Positions 46,352 through 58,060 of a stretch of DNA of 64,000 nt are shown here, one piece after another. Each line of letters opens with the position of its first letter. The stretch's first letter is position 1. The DNA is taken from contig JALGPY010000006.1 of the NCBI GenBank assembly GCA_023055425.1, positions 70,154,127 to 70,218,126 on the forward strand, in the 5' to 3' direction. A model generated the notes under the pieces. It worked only from the letters and a program-made list of their open reading frames with translations. It did no database searches and had not been told where the DNA came from. The DNA comes from Linanthus parryae. Its lineage: Eukaryota > Streptophyta > Magnoliopsida > Ericales > Polemoniaceae. Position numbers and translations under genes: made by a program.

Positions 46352-47116
46352 TCAACAGTAATGACATTTTGGAGAATGTCTGCTACCAGATTTGACAAAA
46401 GTAGTTTGGCCTTTCTTTGGAAAATTTGGATTATAGCCAATCCCACTTTTATGCATTGATTTCAGACTTCCTCCAAGAATGAGATTCAGATTATGTTCTG
46501 AGCCTGTAAAACTAGCTAGGACCTTCTGGGACTCTTGAAGTTTCTCAGTCAAAGAACAGATATGTTTTTCTAAACTCTTAGAATGAGTCTTTAGATCAAC
46601 ATATCTTTCAATCAAAAGAGTGTTTTGATCAACAACCTCTTTTATCTGTGCCTTCAAGGCTTTGAACCTGCTGTCCAAGGCCTTGAAGTTCTTTTCAAAC
46701 TTTGTCTTAGAAACTTCAATAGTTTTGTTTGAAAAAACTAGGTCCAGGTTTTCTTTTACCTGCTCATGAATCTTAATCTTTAAAGCAGAAATATCATTTT
46801 TATAAATTTCCTCATTTAAAAACATACTTTTGAGAATTTCAAGAAGTACATCAGAAGGACTAGCAAGTAGATTTTTTACCATATCTTCAATATGTTTGTC
46901 TGATGATTTTTCCTCATCATGCTTTGCCATGAAGCATAAGTTTGCTTGATCTTCTTCTGTGTCTGAGTCACTTGATGAATCAGAATCACTCCAGGAAGCC
47001 GTCATGGCTTTCTTCCTTCTGTTGTCACTGTCGTTCTTCTGAAAGTTCATGTTCTTCTTTTTTTGTGGACAGCCCCTTACTAAATGATCTGCATCACCAC
47101 ACTCAAAACTATTCAT
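46352..47116 (-). pseudogene. Inner element: gag C-terminal part with altered zinc knuckle
   Basis: The frame opens with FECGDADHLVRGC, the CCHC knuckle of gag, but the first Cys is Ser (AGT for TGT). After it come a charged, Ser/Asp-rich segment (SDSDSSSDSDTEED) and a predicted coiled-coil stretch. Palindromic motif copies encode KALDSRFKALKAQ here. The piece is in a different frame from the upstream gag, and an in-frame stop lies just upstream, so gag is broken near 47130-47190. Confidence 0.8.
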
Positions 47117-48066
47117 TACTTTAGTTTTATGTGACTATGATGAAGGTTTACCTTTGTAGTCCTTGCTGCTGAAGGTCTTGATCTCTCTCTGTTGTAATCC
47201 CTGTTACCAGAGTTTCTTTTCTTCTTGAGAACCCTGGCCAAGGCCTTGGAGATCAATGCCAAAGCCTCTTCATCATCAGGCTCATCTTCAGTCTCAAGGC
47301 TTTGAGACTTTTCACTGTCTTTTGCCTTAAGTTCTAAGTTCCTGATGTTTTCACTCAAATCACCTTCCACATCCTTCATAGACATTTCATGAGTGAGCAG
47401 CTTTCCTTGTAGATCATCTAGCTGAAGAAGACTTAAATCCTGAGCTTCCTCAATGGCTGTTGTCTTTGGCTCCCACTTGGCTTTTGGCAAGCTTCTCAGA
47501 ATCTTTCTGACATTCTCCTCATTTGAGAACTTCTTTCCCAATGACTTCAGATTGTTCACCACATCAGTGAATCTTTTGAACATCTCCTTGATGGTCTCAT
47601 CTGAATTCATCTTGAACAACTCATATTTCCTCAGAAGTATGTTGATTTTGGTCTGCATAACCTGGCTAGTTCCTTCATATGTCACCACCAGTTTATCCCT
47701 TACTTCTTTGCCACTCTTGCAATTTGACACTCTGTTGAACTCATCTGCATTAAGAGCACAGTATAACAGATTCATAGCCTTGTAATTTTTTGATACATTT
47801 TCCAGTTCAGTAACTGAAAGATTTTCCTCAGACTTGATACATCTGACTCCATCAATTGTAGTATAGTACTCATGAGGACCATTCTGAACTATTGACCACA
47901 GTTCCTTGTCTTGATCTATGATGAACATATTCATCAATGCCTTCCAGTGCATGAAGTTATCACCACAGAACAATGGAGGTCTGTTGGCTGCCTTTCCTTG
48001 TGAGAATCCACCATCTCCTACATTACTCATAGTCACCAGATTGTTAGATTTAAAACAGTGACACAA
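47116..48066 (-). pseudogene. Inner element: gag N-terminal part, 316 codons
   Basis: Gag would form the particle that packages element RNA. The sequence has RPPLFCGDNFMHWKALM, then LYCALNADEFNRVSNCKS and ILRSLPKAKWEPK, the pattern of plant copia gag (UBN2-type). The initiator is probably at MSNVGDGG (about 48030) rather than the upstream MCHC, because the upstream Met overlaps the primer-site leader. A frameshift in the GAGAGAGA run near 47190 ends the useful frame. Confidence 0.85.
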
Positions 48067-48078
48067 GCTCTGATACCA
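48067..48078 (-). other. Primer-binding site of the inner element
   Basis: On the minus strand TGGTATCAGAGC lies two bases inside the 5' LTR. It is the standard copia site complementary to the 3' end of initiator-Met tRNA, which primes minus-strand cDNA synthesis. Confidence 0.93.
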
Positions 48079-48080
48079 AT

Positions 48081-49583
48081 TGAAAGTGTGTAATGTATAC
48101 TAAATACAGGACCTAAATACTCTAGAAGGGGGGGTTGAATAGAGTATGGAAACTTTTTGCAAAACTCAAAACTTAACAGATTAGCTTTGTGTAAAACTCA
48201 AATCTCAAGGCCTTGAGATTTTAGAAAACTGTCTGAAACTTTCAAAGGAAAAATATAAAGCTTCAAGGCCTTGAACTATTATCAATTCTAAACAGCTTAT
48301 GAACCCTAGTTTGATTTGAGTTGTATGATGCAGCTAACAATCAAACTGTAAAGTAAAGAACACAAAGCAATTTACAGAGTTCAGTCCCAATGGACCTAAT
48401 CTCTGCCTGAGGGATCTAATCCCACCAGGATTGGGAAAACACTTCTTATTACTCACACATAAACATCCCTAGATCTTCAAGCCTAAGTGATTTCCCTTAC
48501 ACCTATACAGCTTCTGGTTCCAAACCTATCTAGTTCAAGCTACTAACTGTTGAGCTAACATGAACCTCTTGTTGTTCACTTGAACAACTAACCACTAGTT
48601 TAAGTGAGGTTTAAGATAATTAAAGATACACAGATTACAGAACAAGTGAAGAACACAGTAGAAGAGATAAGCTATTGAAGCCTGGATGTGTTCTTTTGGA
48701 AACTGGATTGATTTGATCTTCTGGAATCTGGATTGAAGCTTGAATCCTTGTGTGTTTGAATGAATGATCTCCCACGAATTTTTCACACCTTTCTGAGTAT
48801 TCAGCAAGCCTCTCTACCTTCAAAATTCAAACCAGTCTCGTTTATCCACAGCTGCAACTGATTGAGAGATTTTAGGATCTCAGTTCCTACAAATCCTCCT
48901 TCTGTTTTCAACTGAAATTCAAACAGCTCTAAGTGGATATCCGTTGGAGTTTGTTGAGATAGCTCTTGCACGTTTAACAAACCTGCAACAACATTAAAAC
49001 ACAGCAACAACAAAATCCAGAAAGATAACAGTGCTATGACTGTTTGGTTTTCCTGTTTCTGATAAAACAGGTTAAAAGATTAGAACAGTATTCTGTTTAA
49101 CTTCTAATACATATAAATAATGAAAAACAAGTTTAAGACTCTTAGAATTCAATGAATAATCACAATAATAAGAATCACAACCTGCAAGAAATAATCAACT
49201 TAGTTCTATAAAAATTGTCAGCAGCTCAAGGCACATCTCAAGGCCTTGGAGCTCTGAACCTGCTTCACAGATATTCAAAGTTAAACCCAGAAAACTTTGA
49301 TTCTTCCATTTCTGATCATCTGCAATTGTCTTAGATATGTAAATAGTGTAAACTATAAGTATATGCAGAAAATCCCTGATATGTATAATCAGATATCCAA
49401 TCTGCAACACAGAACGGTTAGAACATATAGCAGGATAAAAAAACTCTCAAGGCTTTGAAGCTCTGTTAGTATATCAAGGCCTTGGAGTATCTGAAATGCT
49501 TTGCTGCTTATGTCTTTGTATTTTTCTTTCATCACTCAAAACAATTACCATCCAAAACACATTAAAGGGTATTTGAATCAACA
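48081..49583 (-). mobile_element. 5' LTR of the inner copia element, 1503 bp
   Basis: It runs TGAAAGTGTGTAATG to GAATCAACA on the plus strand, matching the 3' LTR in full. It is bordered on the right by the TSD ATCTC (49584-49588). It would carry the element promoter, read toward lower coordinates. Palindromic motif copies lie at 48205, 48263, about 49236 and about 49474. Confidence 0.93.
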
Positions 49584-50116
49584 ATCTCAATGGTACCAAA
49601 GACTTAGGGCGTTGGTATCCTAAACTCTCTTACTTATCTTTGTGTGGCTATTCAGATGCTGACTTTGCAGGATATAAATTTGATAGAAATAGTACATAAG
49701 GATGTTGTCAATTTCTTGGATCATCCTTAATCAGCTGGTATTCAAAGAAGTAAAACACAGTTTCACTATCAACAACTTAAGAGAAATACATAGCAGCTGG
49801 AGCTTGCTTTTCACAAGTGTTATGGATAGCACAAAAAATGACAGATCTTGGATCTGATTGTAGAGATATACCTATCAAGTGTGAAAACACAAGTGCAATA
49901 TCAGTTACAAAGAATCCAGTTCAGCATTCCATAACAAAGCATATTGATGTTAGACATCACTTCATCAGAGATCATGCTGAAAAATGTGATATTGTTCTTG
50001 AATTTATTTCTAATAACTTGCAATTTGCAGACATCTTCACTAAATCATTGCGAGATGAAAGATTCTCAGCCTTAAGATTGGAATTGGGCATGCTAAATAA
50101 GGAAGAATTGGTTTAG
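49584..50116 (+). pseudogene. Outer element: RNase H region of pol, resumed after the inner insertion
   Basis: Right of the TSD the outer pol frame resumes (NGTKDLG, then SDADFAGYKFD). Stops follow near 49699, 49752 and 49782. From 49817 a clean frame of 99 codons gives CENTSAISVTKNPVQHS, DVRHHFIRDHAEK and ADIFTKSLRDER. The usual catalytic Asp of CDNTSA is Glu here (CENTSA). The split across 10.8 kb shows the order of insertion. Confidence 0.88.
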
Positions 50117-50550
50117 GGGGAGAATCAGGTAAGTTTTATGTGTTTCAAAACTTTGAACTGATTTTCAAGTCTTGAAAATCCTTTCAAAGCTTTGAGTGTA
50201 TGTGCACTACATTATACAGCTTTTCAAGGCCTTGAAATCCTTTCAAAGCCAAAATAAGACTGCATGCTCGATAGTTAATAAAAATGGATCTTTCAATATT
50301 GGGTGTTATCTTCCAGATAATTGCTCGATGTTGCCGCTCAAGTTTTCAAATACTTCTTTTTAGCCAAAATAGTTTTGTATCTTTTATTTCCAACGGCACA
50401 CACAATTTTGAATCTTTTTGATTCATGAGATCTTCAAAAATCAAAAATAATATTTAGTTTCTTTTTCAAACTGAAACTCTCTTCTATTTATCTCCTTCTT
50501 TGTTTCTCTCCTTCGTATCTATCATACATCTATCTTCTTCTCCAAACCCT

Positions 50551-52326
50551 AATGAGCACCAGAAGAGCCTCAGGCAGAATTAAGATGGCTGGTGGTTCAA
50601 AGGCTGCAACAGAGAAGAAAAGAAAGACCACTGTGGAAGAGGTTCAGATCATTAGTGGGGATTCCAGTTCTAAGACTTCTACTGCATAAGACATAGCACC
50701 TCCTCCTCCAAAGAAGAAGGCCAAGAAAGATGAGACCCCAGTGTCCAGCAACAAGAAGAAGAAGCGAGTGGAGTCTGCACCAGAAAAAAAGAAGGGAAAT
50801 TAGATTGGTAGCCCTAAGAAGACAAAGAAGAAGGCTAACAAAGCAGACAAGGGAAAAGGAAAAGAGAAGGTTACAGAGGATGAACCAGAAGATGGAGCAG
50901 ATGAGAACATAGAGAAGGGATTACAGATCTATTCAGAAAAGAAGAAATCCATAGGTAAGAAATTAGCCCATGATAGTACATTGTTCATTACTAATGTTGC
51001 TAGAGGTCAATGGCTTGATGGATTTGCTTCTAGATAAGCTGCATTCTGTAGTTTGGTCAGTATGTATATGTTACATGGTATGAATCTAGAGTGCATCAAA
51101 ATGTTGAAGAAAATATCTATTTGGTTTATTCTAAATCCTCGAGAGTTATCTTACCCTAGACTCACCAGATTCTTTTACCTAAACATGAAACAACTCAGAA
51201 AGACTGTAAATCTGGTGATTTGACTAAGGTTGGTAGCATTGACATGGAACTAGACCATTCTGAGGTTTCAAATGTTCTAGGATGTCCTAAGAGATATGAC
51301 ACTAGTAACTACCCTCCTATGAGTGAAGCCCTCAAGCAAGAAAAATAAGAGTTATTTCTACCAAATACCCCTGCCTCATCTAAGCAGTTAACACACTCTG
51401 TTGTAACTGTTGAACCCAAAGTTTTGTTTACTATATTGATGAGATGTGTGGTACCTAGGGAACACTCAAAGGAATTGGTAACTGATAGGGTGTTGCAGTT
51501 AATGTATTTGGTTATGCAAGGTTATGAAATTGATCTTCCAAATCTTGTGATGGAACACATGCTATACAGCCAAACCATCCAGAGAAAACATTCTTTGCCA
51601 TATGCCAACTTGCTCACCTTATTCTTCCAACACTTTGAAACTCCAACTGATAGGGAAGAATCAGTTACTACTGGATTTGGTATCCTTAATGAGAAGGCAT
51701 TTGAGAAGATTGGTGTGGTGAAAACAAGTGCTAAGATTTGGAAGCTATACTCAGATTTGACTGAGGAAGGGTTGGGCTCCAAGAAATTTCTCAAAAATAA
51801 ATCTTTGACTCCCACTTCAAGCCAAACCTCTCAGTCTCAAGATAACCCCTTGACTCAACAGTTGCTGAAATAACTTCAGATGTAAATAAATGAAGTAAAA
51901 GAGAATCAACATGGGTTTGACACTAATCTCATAAAAGTGAAGTACATGGTTGAAAAAATGTTCAGGATTATGACATGGTTTGATGTGGGTGAGGAAGTGT
52001 CTCAAGCTGAAAAGAGTACCAAAAAGGCTGCATCAGCAAAGGATATTCCCAGTGAACATTCAACTCAGGATGGGACTGCTCAGGTCAAGGATAAAGGCAA
52101 GCAGGTGGCTGTTGAACATGTGGATGGAGATCAAGAAGAAGACAGTCCATATTCAGAAGCACTGCTAATAAACCTCAAGAAGAAGAAATCAAAGAAGCCC
52201 AATGTGCCAGATATTGTGACTGCTGCTGATTTTTTTGAAGGAGAAGGTGAAAAAGATGATGATGTGGCTCAACAAGAAGAAGAACGGGATGATGAGGGAG
52301 ATAGTCAGGAAGAAGATGCAGAGTAG
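50551..52326 (+). pseudogene. Outer element: extra ORF after pol, broken
   Basis: The ATG at 50551 starts STRRASGRIKMAG, followed by a Lys-rich charged region with stops near 50687 and 50803. The central part matches the extra ORF of the inner element (SYPRLTRFFYLNMK, then FTILMRCVVPREHSKEL). The C-terminal frames (51424-51873 and 51937-52326) end in a strongly acidic segment (DDVAQQEEERDDEGDSQEED). It is in the position of the SIRE env-like ORF; its function is unknown and this copy is dead. Confidence 0.75.
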
Positions 52327-52734
52327 CAAGGAGATGAAGACCCTAACCATTAACTCTTGCGTACTATTTCTTCTCCTTTTCAAGGCCTTGAACTCCTTTC
52401 CAAAGCCATGAAAATTTTATATTTCAAAAAATATTTTTTTCAAATATTTATCCAACATATTCTCATTTCTTTTTTTGATGAAAGTCAGAAAGGGGAGAAA
52501 TTAGGCTATTATTCTTTACTTTTGGTGGTGAGTGACCCGGTTTTGGTCAGTAGGACTACCTAAAATTATGTTGTTATTTGCTGTTTTTAGTGTGTTTAAT
52601 AAGTTCGATTTTTTGGACATTATGTGTTGACATTATATGATTTATTCTGCTATGTGCTAATGAGTATTTTGTGCAGAATCACAGTATCAAACTGATTGGA
52701 AGATTGTGGTTTTGTCTTTCATCAAGGGGGTGAT
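52327..52734 (+). other. Outer element: 3' non-coding DNA and polypurine tract
   Basis: Non-coding DNA carries one perfect palindromic motif (52380-52391) and ends in ATCAAGGGGGTGAT (52721-52734), the primer for plus-strand synthesis, directly before the LTR. Confidence 0.85.
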
Positions 52735-53964
52735 TGTAAGTTCAATACAAGTTCAAGACTTGCTATTTCAAGGCCTTGAAACAGCTTTCAAAGCCTTGAA
52801 ATTGACTGAGCTTTATATGCATGAACATAGGGGGTGTTTCTGTACTTGATTCGATTCCTAAACGCGTGTGCATGATTAGATGATACTTGATGATGAAAGA
52901 CAAAGTATTTTTACACAGTTCATAGGATGTAACATCATCTGTTTGACTCAGTTATGCAGGGATATTCTATTTTATAGGAATCTGTTTCCTAACTTATGTT
53001 TTGTAGAAATGGAAACCACTTGATGACTTGATTCTTTGATTGATCAACTTTGGTTTAAAGCCTTTCAACAGTCTTCCAACAAGATCAAATCAATATCTTG
53101 GAAGATACTGAACTACGTTGGAAGAAGTTGTTAGAAGAGTCAAGATTTGAAGCAAATATTCAGGAAAATTTGTTAAGAAGATTCTAAAGATCTTCAATTC
53201 AACATGGGTGTTAAAAGGATAACTGCAGAAGGAATTTGACATATAGCACGACACAAACAATTGGAAGAGATACTCAAAAAACTCAAGAATTTACAAGAAA
53301 CAAAGAAGCATACTCATCTCTTTCAATCCAAGCATCAGAAGAACGCTGCATACTCACTGCAGTTTCATTTCTTGTGTTCTTCTTCATCTGAACTTCGTTT
53401 GTATATCATATTGATAATACTTATAATTCTCATTCTCAAGGATTGTTCAAGGTGAACAACAGAGAACTCTTATTTAATCAGATAGATAGAGAAGGTACTA
53501 GATAGGTTAGTGAGAACCACAAGCTGTAACAGAGTAAGGCATATCTCTGTGCTTCAGATCTAGGTCTTAGCTGTTGATTAATAAGAATTTTATTGAAAAT
53601 CCTACAGGGAGAAGATCCCTAAGGTAGAGACGTAGGAACAATTGGACTGAACTCTATATATCTTGTGTCTCTTGCATTTACTTTTCAGTCATATACTTAA
53701 AACTTTTGCAACATTCAAAACAGTTTCATTTCAAGGGTTTGAATCTCATGTCAAGGCCTTGAAACAGACTTATTCATTTCATAATCTAATTGTTTTCATT
53801 CCAAGGGCTTGAAACTCATTTCGAGACCTTGAATCTCTTTACAAATCTTTTGAAACCACTATTCTTGCAAAGTTTTACAAAAGTCTGCATACTCTATTCA
53901 ACCAACCCCCCCCCCCCCCTCTAGAGTATTGATCCTCTATTTCTACCAACTTTACACCCCTTAA
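52735..53964 (+). mobile_element. 3' LTR of the outer copia element, 1230 bp
   Basis: It starts TGTAAGTTCAATACAAG. Its end (TCTAGAGTATT, then CTTTACACCCCTTAA) aligns with the inverse of the inner element's LTR end, so the two elements are related subfamilies. A run of about 15 C at 53908-53922 corresponds to the G run in the inner LTRs. Palindromic motifs lie at 52768 and 53751. The right TSD ATGTA follows (53965-53969). Confidence 0.9.
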
Positions 53965-53969
53965 ATGTA

Positions 53970-54225
53970 TTTATATGATTTTATGTAATTCTAATAATAT
54001 TTTTTAAATTTAAGTATTACAAATTATGCATACCATTGTAAAGCTCAAGCGAGATTTTGTCCGTCAGGATAGAAATGCAAAAGGAGAATACTATTTAAGC
54101 GTATCTAGTTGACTGTAAATAAATTTGTGCTTCAGGATATGATTATGAGGAATTGCATATTATAACAGTTGGTAAAGTAGGGAAATACCTTTTGCACGGT
54201 GGTATGTATATGATAATGATGTATA
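53970..54225. other. Short AT-rich stretch between two LTR elements
   Basis: Pre-insertion genomic DNA, 256 bp, with no recognised gene. Its last five bases, GTATA (54221-54225), are the left TSD of the next element. Confidence 0.6.
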
Positions 54226-55207
54226 TGTTGGAACTTGTACAAGTATCTGACCCAGAAATGAAAATAAACTGAAAGAACAAAACTTACAGAGTCTGGAGAA
54301 TTGCAACAGTAAAGCAGAGGAGATCTCGTGCATAGACACGATGTCCTTAAGGCTTTATTTGCTCCCAATTTGTACTGTTGATCCTGAGCGAAGGCCTCCC
54401 ATGATAATCGCCTCTCACCGTGAAAGTAGAAGTACTGTCAGGATTGCACCCTTCGAACCTGTTAAATGGTGTGAATATCTCTCTGTGTTGAAAGGAAAAC
54501 GAGTACTGGATTTCGGAATGATGAAACAGAAGAAGGTGTATGCCTTTTAAAGAAGACAGACACCCGTTGGGAACAGTTGGAAACTGTTGGCGAACGAAAA
54601 CGGTTGCAACTGTTCAAAAAGAACAGTTACAAAACTGACTGGTGAAGAATTATTTTCGGGCTAATTTTAATTCTGAAAAGGTGTTGGTTTCTGGCCCAAA
54701 AGGATTAATTCATTGCTTAATCAGGCCCAAATCCCACACCACACCACACCACGTCACGTTGCGGCCCGTGCCCGTGCCTGAACCCGAACCCGAGACCGAG
54801 ATCAAGCCGAGCCGAGCCGGCCATCCGGACGGACGGCGGCAGCGGGGAGCGCGCGCGCGTGTGGTTGTTCGGACCGTAGCTAGGTCCTCCCTCCTACACA
54901 AAATGTGTACCCCCAAAGGGCGTGCCCTATAGTGCAAACTTGAACTACATAAGGTAAACAAGTTTGTTCTTCCCTCCAATGTGGGACGATTTAATTTCCC
55001 ACTTGAATTAGCTTCCTTCACCTTCTTTAGGTAGCCATCTTTAACCATGAATTTTTCATTCACCCGAAATCGATTTGGTTCGAAATAAAGTAGTAGGATG
55101 ATCTCCTTGACACAAGGTTTCCATAACTTCTTTCATCTCGACGAATAGACAACTTAATTCTTCACAAATCGGGTCCAAATTCGACCCGAAATCGATAGTT
55201 TCCAACA
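54226..55207 (-). mobile_element. 3' LTR of the third copia element, 982 bp
   Basis: It matches the 5' LTR except for about 183 extra bases at 54717-54900. That extra part is strikingly GC-rich, with repeated CCCGTG, CCCGAA and CCGAG words and GCGCGCGCG. The minus strand next to its inner end reads TGTGGTGGAT, a typical copia polypurine-type tract (55208-55217). Confidence 0.9.
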
Positions 55208-55784
55208 ATCCACCACATAAATGATAAAATTGGTTGAGTAGCCGAAATATCAAAGGATTGAGAGATTTATCACGCGAACGATAATCGCATCCAGAAGGTA
55301 GTCAGAGAATTTGAACGTTCTCTTAGTGAAGTACCAACGGGTATACTGGCTTGTCAATAGCGAATCGCCTTGAACTACTTGCCGTGACGTAACCTAGTCA
55401 TTAGCACCCACACGGTTATCATTCTTCCAGATACGGTTCTCATTAACGTGCCCGTTTTGGCAATGGAACACTTATGTCCTGGTTTCATGAGTGGTCTTAG
55501 AAAATTTAGCCTCGTCATTCTCCTAGAACCGCCCCCCATTTCCAACTCATATAGGTGAGTCTCATAAAGAGTATATTGCCATACCCAACTTGGTCTTTTA
55601 ACAAAGATATGAGCTCATTAAAAGCTTTAACGCTTAACCTTGTCCAATGCAGGCGTCTCTCGACGTTCACCCTAGGAATAAGTTAGGTAATTTATTTCCT
55701 CAGTGACTAAATATATGCACGATAGGTAGGTTGGCCCTTTGAACTTAGTTATTGGGATCTCCAATCATCTATGTTGGGTTTCCG

Positions 55785-55947
55785 CTATGTGAAACTCGGT
55801 GAGATAGGCTTCAGTCCCATTCCCCTTGATGAATTAAACACTTGCTCTCTTGGTAACCCCTTTGTTAGAGGGTCTGCTAAGTTCTCCTTAGACTTCACGT
55901 AATCGATCGATATTATTCCATTTGAGAGAAATTGTTTAATGGTGTTG

Positions 55948-55982
<35 letters not shown>

Positions 55983-57338
55983 GATACTATTTTTCACCCT
56001 TCCAATGGCCGATTGACTATCGCAATGGATACAGATAGGTGCCATTGGTTTTGGACACATTGAAAGTTCTTCTAAAAACTGTCGAAGCCATTCCTCTTCT
56101 TCCCCTAATTTATCCAAGGCAATGAATTTGGATTTCATTGTGGATCTTGCAATGCAGGTTTGTTTAGAAGACTTCCATGACACGGCTGCACCTCCTAGAG
56201 TAAAGACATACCCACTTGTGGATTTAGAATCCCTTGTATCCGATATCCAATTGGAATCACCATACCCTTGAAGTCTGGCTGGGTACCTACTATAGTGTAG
56301 TCCGTATGTTAAAGTATGTCTTAGAAACTTTAGCACCCGATTCAATCCTCTCCAGTGATTTGCTCTAGGATTTCTCATGAATCGACTGCGTTTGCCAACT
56401 ACTTAAGCAACATCGGGTTTGGTGCAGTTCATGAGATACATTAGACTTCCGATAACTTGAGCATATTCGTTTTGCCTTACACTGACCCCATGATTCTTGG
56501 CGAGGAGTAGATTAAGATCAACCGGAGTCTTAACTTCCTTGTCGTTGTTCCTGTCAAATTTCTCAAGTATCTTTCCAACATAGTGTGACTCAGATAATGT
56601 GTATCCACTTGATGTTCTAGTGATTTTCATCCCTAGTATAACATCTGCGATACCCATATCCTTCATGTCAAACTTTGTCGTCAGCAATTTTTTCTTTGTT
56701 GAATTGATGATATTCTTATTACTTTCCATAATTAGCACATCATCGACATATAAGAAAACAATGACATAACCATCACGAGTGGTTTTGTAATAAACACACT
56801 TGTCACATTCATTTATATGAAATCCATTTGATAACATTGCGTTATCAAATTTTACATGCCATTGTTTTGGTGCCGGTTTCAGCCCAGAAAGAGATTTGAC
56901 TAATCGACAAACCTTGTCTTCTTGTCCGGGAACGTGAAAACCTTCAGGTTGTTCCATGTAAATATCTTCATCCAATTCACCATTCAAGAAAGCAGTCTTT
57001 ACATCCATTTGGTGAATTTCGAGATTATTTATAGAGGCAAGCGCTATAAGCATGCGAATGGATGTAATCCTCGTGACTGGTGACTAGGTATCGAAATAAT
57101 CGATACCTTCCTTTTGTTTATATCTGTTTGCTACAAGGCAAGCCTTGTATTTTTCGACAGTTGCATCGGTTTTAAGCTTTCGCTTAAAATTCCATTTGCA
57201 ACCCAATGGTTTGCAACTTGACGGAAGACTCACCAATTCCCAAGTGTGATTTTGAAGTATTGATTGAATTTCACTATTTACCGCATCCTTCCAATATGCC
57301 GCCTCTAGACATAGCCTCCTTGTAGGTTTGATGCTCAT
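55785..57338 (-). pseudogene. Third copia element: reverse transcriptase and RNase H, broken
   Basis: Frames 57338-57084, 57053-56403 and 56378-55785 run in order. The RT part has YWKDAVNSEIQSILQNHTW, QMDVKTAFLNGELDEDIYM and the active site YVDD (FLYVDDVLIM). The RNase H part has [10 protein letters not shown], then [11 protein letters not shown], where the usual Glu residues of STMESEF are Lys, and HCDSQSAIG. Stops lie after DYFDT (about 57084) and after KPDVA (about 56403). The changed RNase H Glu would abolish activity. Confidence 0.88.
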
Positions 57339-58060
57339 TTTCTACCATATAGTTAAGAAAATACGGTCCAAAGGTCTTTGCTGTTTTGGCCCCCTTGCTA
57401 CGTCTAGGTTCTACCTCTTCTTCGGACTGTTCAAACGTGGAGTCACGAGTTCGTTTAGAACTTTCCACATTCTTGGTTTTGTACGGAAATACATCTTCAA
57501 AAAAAGTAGCCGAATGAGACTCAAAAATAGTATTTTCGTGTATATCTTCAATTTCTTATTTTACAACTAAAAATCTATATGCACTACTATTATGAGCGTA
57601 CCCAATGAAAACGCAGTCCACCGTTTTCGGTCCCAACTTAACCTTTTTAGGTTCCGGTATTTCTACCTTTGCGAGACACCCCCGCACTTTGAGGTATTTA
57701 AAGGATGGTTCTCTTCCTTTCCATAGTTCATATGGAGTTTTGCTAAGCCTTTTCCGAGGAATCCTATTAAGGATAAGGTTAGCGGTCAGCAGGGTTTCCC
57801 CCCACAAGTTCTGAGGTAAAGCCAAACTTATAAGTAATGCATTCATCATTTCCTTTAAAGTTAGATTTTTCCTCTCCGCAACACCATTTTTTTGTGGCGA
57901 ATACGGTACCGTAGTTTGATGAATAATCCCACTTTCTAGACAGATGTCCTTAAGTGGTGATTCATATCCACCTCCTCGATCACTACGCATAATTTTAATT
58001 TTCCTAGCCAATTGATTTTCTACTTCATTTTTGTAAAGTTGAACATATCTACTGCTTCGT
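57274..58060 (-). pseudogene. Third copia element: integrase C-terminal half and linker, broken
   Basis: The frame 58011-57556 holds the second catalytic Asp (MRSDRGGGYESP) and catalytic Glu (KNGVAERKNLTLKEMMN), then the conserved WGETLLTANLILNRIP and WKGREPSFKYLKVRGC. A frameshift near 58040 separates it from the first integrase Asp, encoded upstream. A stop near 57556 and a frameshift near 57300 interrupt the linker toward RT (acidic SEEEVEPRRSKG). Confidence 0.85.

Larger units (their letters stand above)
38812..49583 (-). mobile_element. Inner SIRE-type Ty1/copia element, 10.8 kb, nested
   Basis: A complete structure lies on the minus strand: 5' LTR (48081-49583), primer site, gag, protease, integrase, RT-RNase H, an extra ORF after pol, polypurine tract and 3' LTR (38812-40316). 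The 5-bp TSD is perfect. The extra ORF, the length and the motif set point to the SIRE/Maximus lineage. Stops and frameshifts affect gag, protease and integrase, so it is no longer autonomous. By eye the LTRs differ by several percent in their outer 250 bp. Confidence 0.93.
32163..53964 (+). mobile_element. Outer SIRE-type Ty1/copia element (host of two nested insertions)
   Basis: A 21.8-kb block starts TGTAAGTTCAAT and ends ACACCCCTTAA, bordered by the 5-bp TSD ATGTA (32158-32162, 53965-53969). Without the CACTA and inner copia insertions about 7.5 kb of own sequence remains. It has an integrase region, RT, split RNase H, a long extra ORF after pol, polypurine tract and 3' LTR. The primer site, gag and protease are missing and the 5' LTR is rearranged, so it is a damaged, old copy. 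The last LTR bases are AA where CA is expected. Confidence 0.88.
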
